A stretch of 64,000 nucleotides of DNA, taken from the NCBI GenBank assembly GCA_032718475.1, contig JAUCBJ010006880.1:50218-114217 (forward strand). The letters run 5' to 3'. The translations under genes and the position numbers were made by a program. Below are positions 63,966 through 64,000 of this stretch, one piece after another; the stretch's first letter is position 1, and every line of letters starts with the position of its first letter. The stretch is from Nemertoderma westbladi (taxonomy: Eukaryota; Xenacoelomorpha; Nemertodermatida; Nemertodermatidae). The notes under the pieces were generated by a model. The model saw only the letters and a list, made by a program, of their open reading frames with translations, was not told the DNA's origin and did no database searches.

Positions 63966-64000
63966 CCGTCAGTTTCTGTGCCCTAATGGGTTCGTGCCAA

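Overview
This window is eukaryotic. Coding exons are split by introns with GT/AG borders, there are no bacterial-style operons, and most of the 64 kb is transposable-element DNA. The host is most likely a marine invertebrate, plausibly a deuterostome such as an echinoderm or hemichordate. That rests on an invertebrate-like U2AF35, foldback elements whose inverted repeats are built of short tandem repeats (known from sea urchins), and abundant short palindromes such as gtaggcctac and accggt. The assignment is an inference; no species marker was seen.

Host genes: (1) an otopetrin-like proton channel on the + strand in three coding exons (12486-13274, 16395-16502, 17029-17871; 579 aa, about 12 membrane segments), whose first intron holds a minisatellite, a hairpin element and a dead LINE fragment; (2) an intronless, intact U2AF35 (U2AF1) ORF on the - strand at 21263-21925, probably a retrocopy. 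A 656-aa transposase-like ORF occupies 13-1983.

Mobile DNA by region. 3940-5419: foldback element with arms made of a 12-bp tandem repeat. 8476-10160: a small TIR element, a 140-bp hairpin element and a 1.06-kb near-palindrome with tRNA-like stretches in its arms. 18211-19573: second foldback element with arms made of a 21-bp tandem repeat, each arm carrying the start of a helix-turn-helix-like ORF. 22120-30821: third foldback element, split by a BEL/Pao retrotransposon (22363-29974) with apparently identical 545-bp LTRs and a gttaa target duplication, whose Pol stops before integrase. 30952-31837: 0.9-kb hairpin element. 32088-35674: LINE on the - strand. 37547-56698: very large BEL/Pao element on the - strand, with 1.3-1.5 kb LTRs and a cggaa duplication, whose 3' LTR is interrupted by a Ty3/Gypsy element (37962-43179, gcgtg duplication). 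Beyond 56.7 kb lie an RT relic and repeat-rich DNA without a recognisable gene.

The most unusual object is the large BEL element. Between pol and its 3' LTR lies one long reading frame (44470-47070, 867 codons, broken by three stops) that does not look like an envelope gene. It has CCHC zinc knuckles in its C-terminal third and a stretch weakly reminiscent of 3'-5' exonucleases. The same element has a 63-codon ORF whose stop overlaps the Gag-Pol start.
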